7,415 bases of DNA from an uncultured Rubrivivax sp. (GTDB lineage Bacteria > Pseudomonadota > Gammaproteobacteria > Burkholderiales > Burkholderiaceae_C), in the NCBI GenBank assembly GCA_937967345.1, contig CALBTN010000278.1:1-7415 (forward strand), given 5' to 3'. A program made the translations under genes and the position numbers. Position 1 is the first letter of the stretch; each line of letters begins with the position of its first letter. This document shows positions 5,209-7,415 of the stretch, one piece after another. Under the pieces are notes generated by a model. The model was given only the letters and a program-made list of their open reading frames with translations, searched no databases and was not told the origin of the DNA.

Positions 5209-7415
5209 ATGGCCACGCGCCGCACTGTTGCCGCTTCCATGCAGTCCGCTTCGTTGCCGTCACGGGTGGCGCTGGCCGGGTTGCTCGACGCGCTCGATGA
5301 ACCGCTGCTGCTGTTCGATGCGCTGGGCCGCCTGAGCTTTTGCAACCGTGCGGCGATGCGCTCGTTCGGTACCGAGCCCGGGCCCGCTGCGGCGCAGCTG
5401 GCGCCGGTGCTCGGCAGCGAGGCGGCCGGCTGGCTGCAGCAGCGCTGGCACGACGCCGCCGACGCCGCGCCGCTGCGCACCTTGCTGCCCGACGGCCGCA
5501 CCGCGGTGCTCAGCGTGTGGCGCATCGCGCGCGAGCTGGCGCTGCGCGTGCACATCGAGCCGGCCGCCGACCACGCCGAAGGCCTCGGCGGCATGGAGCC
5601 CGGGCCGACGCTGGAGATGCTGCGCATGCTGTGGGCGTCGCCGTTTCCGGCGATGCTGCAGGACGGCCAATACCAGCTGGTGGCGGTGAACGACGCCTAC
5701 TTGGAGTTCAGCGGCCGAGCGCGCGAGGCGCTGATCGGCATCGACCCGGTGTCGCTGCTGCCCGGCGAGGACCAGCCCGCGCAGATCGAAGCGCGGCGCG
5801 AGCTGCCGGCGCTGCTGGCCACGCACGCGGTGCCGCTGCTGGCCGAGCAGCGGCTGATCGACGCCGCCGGGCGCGAGCGCTGGTCGCGTGCGTCGGTCTA
5901 TCCGGTGTCGGCGCCCGACGGGCTGCCGCTGCTGCTGAGCGTGCTGCAGGAATCCACCGCCGAGCACGTCGCGCGCGCCCAGGCCGACCGCTCGCTGGAC
6001 GAGCTGGCGCAATGGTTCGACCTGAGCCCGACCGGCATGCTGGTGTTCGACGAGGCCGGGCTGATCGTGCGTTCGAACCCGGCGTTCGAGGCCCTGGTCG
6101 GGCAGGTGCCGGTGCTGCTGGCCGAAGCCTCGGCCGAACTGCAGGCGTTGCTGGGCTGGCACGGCGGCGCGCCCAAGCCGCAGCTGCGCCCGCTGGCCGC
6201 ACCGCTGGAGACCCACGTCGTGCTGCCGTTGCCCGACGGGCGGCGCCAGCGGCTGAGCGCGCGCGTGCGCGGTTTTGCCACCGAGCAGGGCCAGCACCGC
6301 TACATGGCGATCGTCGAGGACCGCAGCGCCGAGGAAGAGCGCGACTTGGCGCAGCTCGAGATCGGTGCGCTGATGGACACCGCCGGCGTCGGCGTGGCCA
6401 CCTTCGATGCGCGCCGCGGCTGGCTGCGCCCGCGCGGCGAGCGCCGCCGCGCCAGCGCCGCCAAGGCGCCGGGGCTGCAGGCGATCGCGCGCGAGATCGT
6501 CGAGCCCGAGTCGCTGGCCGAGTACGAAAGGCTGCAGCAAGCGCTGCGCGACGGCGAGCGCACCGAGGTGCGCTACGCGGTGCAGCATGGCGAGCTCGGC
6601 CGGCGCTGGCTGCTCACCCGGGTCGAGCCCGGCGACGGCGAATCCGGCCGGCGCACCGTGGTCACGCTGGACGTGACCGATCAGGAAAGCGCGCAACGCC
6701 AAAGCCAGCAGCTGCTGCGCGAGCTGACCACCATCCTCGACGGCACCACCGCCGGCATCGCCTACCTGCGCGGCGCCACGCTGGTGCGCTGCAACCGCCG
6801 CTTCGAGACCATGCTCGGCCTGGCCCCCGGGGCGGCGGCCGGCGCCACCATCGGCGAGCTGTTCGGCCGCTTTCCGCAGGCGCTGCAGTCGCTGCAGCAA
6901 GGCGCGAGCTTCGAGTCGGAGCTTCCGGTGCCGCTGCACGATGGCACGCTGGCGTGGTACTCGCTGTCGGTGCGGCGCGCCGAGCCGGCGCCCGCCGACA
7001 CCGAGGTGGTCGCGGTGCTGAGCGACATCTCGCGGCTGAAGTCGCAGCAACGGCAGCTCGAGGCGGCGCTGCGCGAGCGCGAGCTGATGTTCAGCCTGTC
7101 GGACGTGGGCATCGTGTTCGTGCGCGGCGGGCGCATCGAGCGCGCGAACCCGGCAATGGCGGCGCTCACCGGCTACGCCGACTCGGAGCTGACCGGGCTG
7201 GATGCGGCCGAGCTGGCCGCCGACGCGGCCAGCCACCAGCAGCACGAAGCACAGGCGCTGCACATGCTGCGCCAGCACGGCCACTACCACGGCGAGCGCC
7301 AGCTGCGCCGCCGCGACGGCCGCCTGGTGTGGATGCAGCTGGCGCAGCGCCTGGTCGACGAGGCCGACGAGCATTCGGGGCGCATCTGCTCGTACGTCGA
7401 CGTCGACGAGCGCCA
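5209..7415 (+). CDS. Multi-PAS sensory protein, N-terminal part (3' end outside window)
   Basis: The frame stays open to the window end, giving at least 735 residues. About six consecutive PAS-like modules can be read (numbering from the ATG at 5209). They are roughly 21-118 (LLDALDEPLLLFDALGRLSF), 138-250 (LWASPFPAMLQDG, with AVNDAYLEFSG), 263-375 (WFDLSPTGMLVFDEAGLIVR, with SNPAFEALVG), 383-492 (LMDTAGVGVATFD), 505-612 (ILDGTTAGIAYLRG, with CNRRFETMLGL), and 626-735 (LMFSLSDVGIVFVRGGRIER, with ANPAMAALTGY). Several modules end in short Glu/Gln/Arg-rich connectors such as VTDQESAQRQSQ (489-500), typical of signalling linkers. No transmembrane segment is visible, so it is probably a cytoplasmic sensor. 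PAS modules bind ligands or cofactors, or dimerise. The output domain (histidine kinase, GGDEF or other) lies beyond the window. The start is uncertain: an in-frame stop at 5164-5166 sets the limit, and ATGs occur at 5173, 5209 and 5239. 5209 was chosen for the GAGAAA 10 nt upstream and because codons before it (for example AGA) look non-coding. It could join the flagellar transcript. Confidence 0.87.
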   Translation, partial: MATRRTVAASMQSASLPSRVALAGLLDALDEPLLLFDALGRLSFCNRAAMRSFGTEPGPAAAQLAPVLGSEAAGWLQQRWHDAADAAPLRTLLPDGRTAVLSVWRIARELALRVHIEPAADHAEGLGGMEPGPTLEMLRMLWASPFPAMLQDGQYQLVAVNDAYLEFSGRAREALIGIDPVSLLPGEDQPAQIEARRELPALLATHAVPLLAEQRLIDAAGRERWSRASVYPVSAPDGLPLLLSVLQESTAEHVARAQADRSLDELAQWFDLSPTGMLVFDEAGLIVRSNPAFEALVGQVPVLLAEASAELQALLGWHGGAPKPQLRPLAAPLETHVVLPLPDGRRQRLSARVRGFATEQGQHRYMAIVEDRSAEEERDLAQLEIGALMDTAGVGVATFDARRGWLRPRGERRRASAAKAPGLQAIAREIVEPESLAEYERLQQALRDGERTEVRYAVQHGELGRRWLLTRVEPGDGESGRRTVVTLDVTDQESAQRQSQQLLRELTTILDGTTAGIAYLRGATLVRCNRRFETMLGLAPGAAAGATIGELFGRFPQALQSLQQGASFESELPVPLHDGTLAWYSLSVRRAEPAPADTEVVAVLSDISRLKSQQRQLEAALRERELMFSLSDVGIVFVRGGRIERANPAMAALTGYADSELTGLDAAELAADAASHQQHEAQALHMLRQHGHYHGERQLRRRDGRLVWMQLAQRLVDEADEHSGRICSYVDVDER

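Noticed and set aside
5260..7374. 704-codon open frame on the - strand opposite the multi-PAS gene
   Set aside because: Same cause as above: low-complexity composition and no domain. The + strand frame gives recognisable PAS modules throughout and has the G/C-ending codon pattern of the other genes.

Overview
This is a very GC-rich, tightly packed stretch of bacterial chromosome (about 70% G+C by eye, with strong G/C preference at third codon positions). Every supported gene is on the + strand. The FlgI-FlgJ-FlgK-FlgL order, a FlgJ with a fused muramidase domain, and the protein sequence style fit a Gram-negative betaproteobacterium of the order Burkholderiales (Leptothrix/Rubrivivax-like). 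That placement is inferred from protein resemblance and was not tested by a search.

Layout: 1-472 is the 3' end of flgI (P-ring). flgJ (469-1323, rod cap/muramidase) follows with a 4-nt overlap. flgK (1349-2995, first hook-filament junction protein) comes after a 25-nt gap, and flgL (3000-3899, second junction protein) after a 4-nt gap. An uncommon partner comes next: a 396-residue protein (3896-5086) with a degenerate EAL-like N-terminal half and a C-terminal HDOD domain, whose ATG overlaps the flgL stop codon. A 122-nt non-coding gap (5087-5208) holds a perfect 12-bp palindrome. The last gene, open to the window end (about 5209-7415), encodes at least 735 residues containing about six consecutive PAS-like modules. 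Its output domain lies outside the window.

How the genes fit together: flgI and flgJ serve the rod and P-ring as the basal body crosses the peptidoglycan and outer membrane. flgK and flgL form the adaptor between hook and filament. The two downstream genes are signalling proteins rather than structural parts. The EAL-like/HDOD protein is probably catalytically dead and regulatory, and its coupling to flgL suggests that it is made alongside late flagellar proteins. The multi-PAS protein looks like a cytoplasmic sensor, since no membrane segment is visible in the part seen. It may or may not share the transcript.

No RNA genes, insertion sequences, CRISPR arrays or phage genes were recognised. 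No intergenic stretch exceeds 300 nt. The flagellar genes are ordinary. The least explained part is the flagellar-coupled EAL-like/HDOD gene and the multi-PAS gene beside it.
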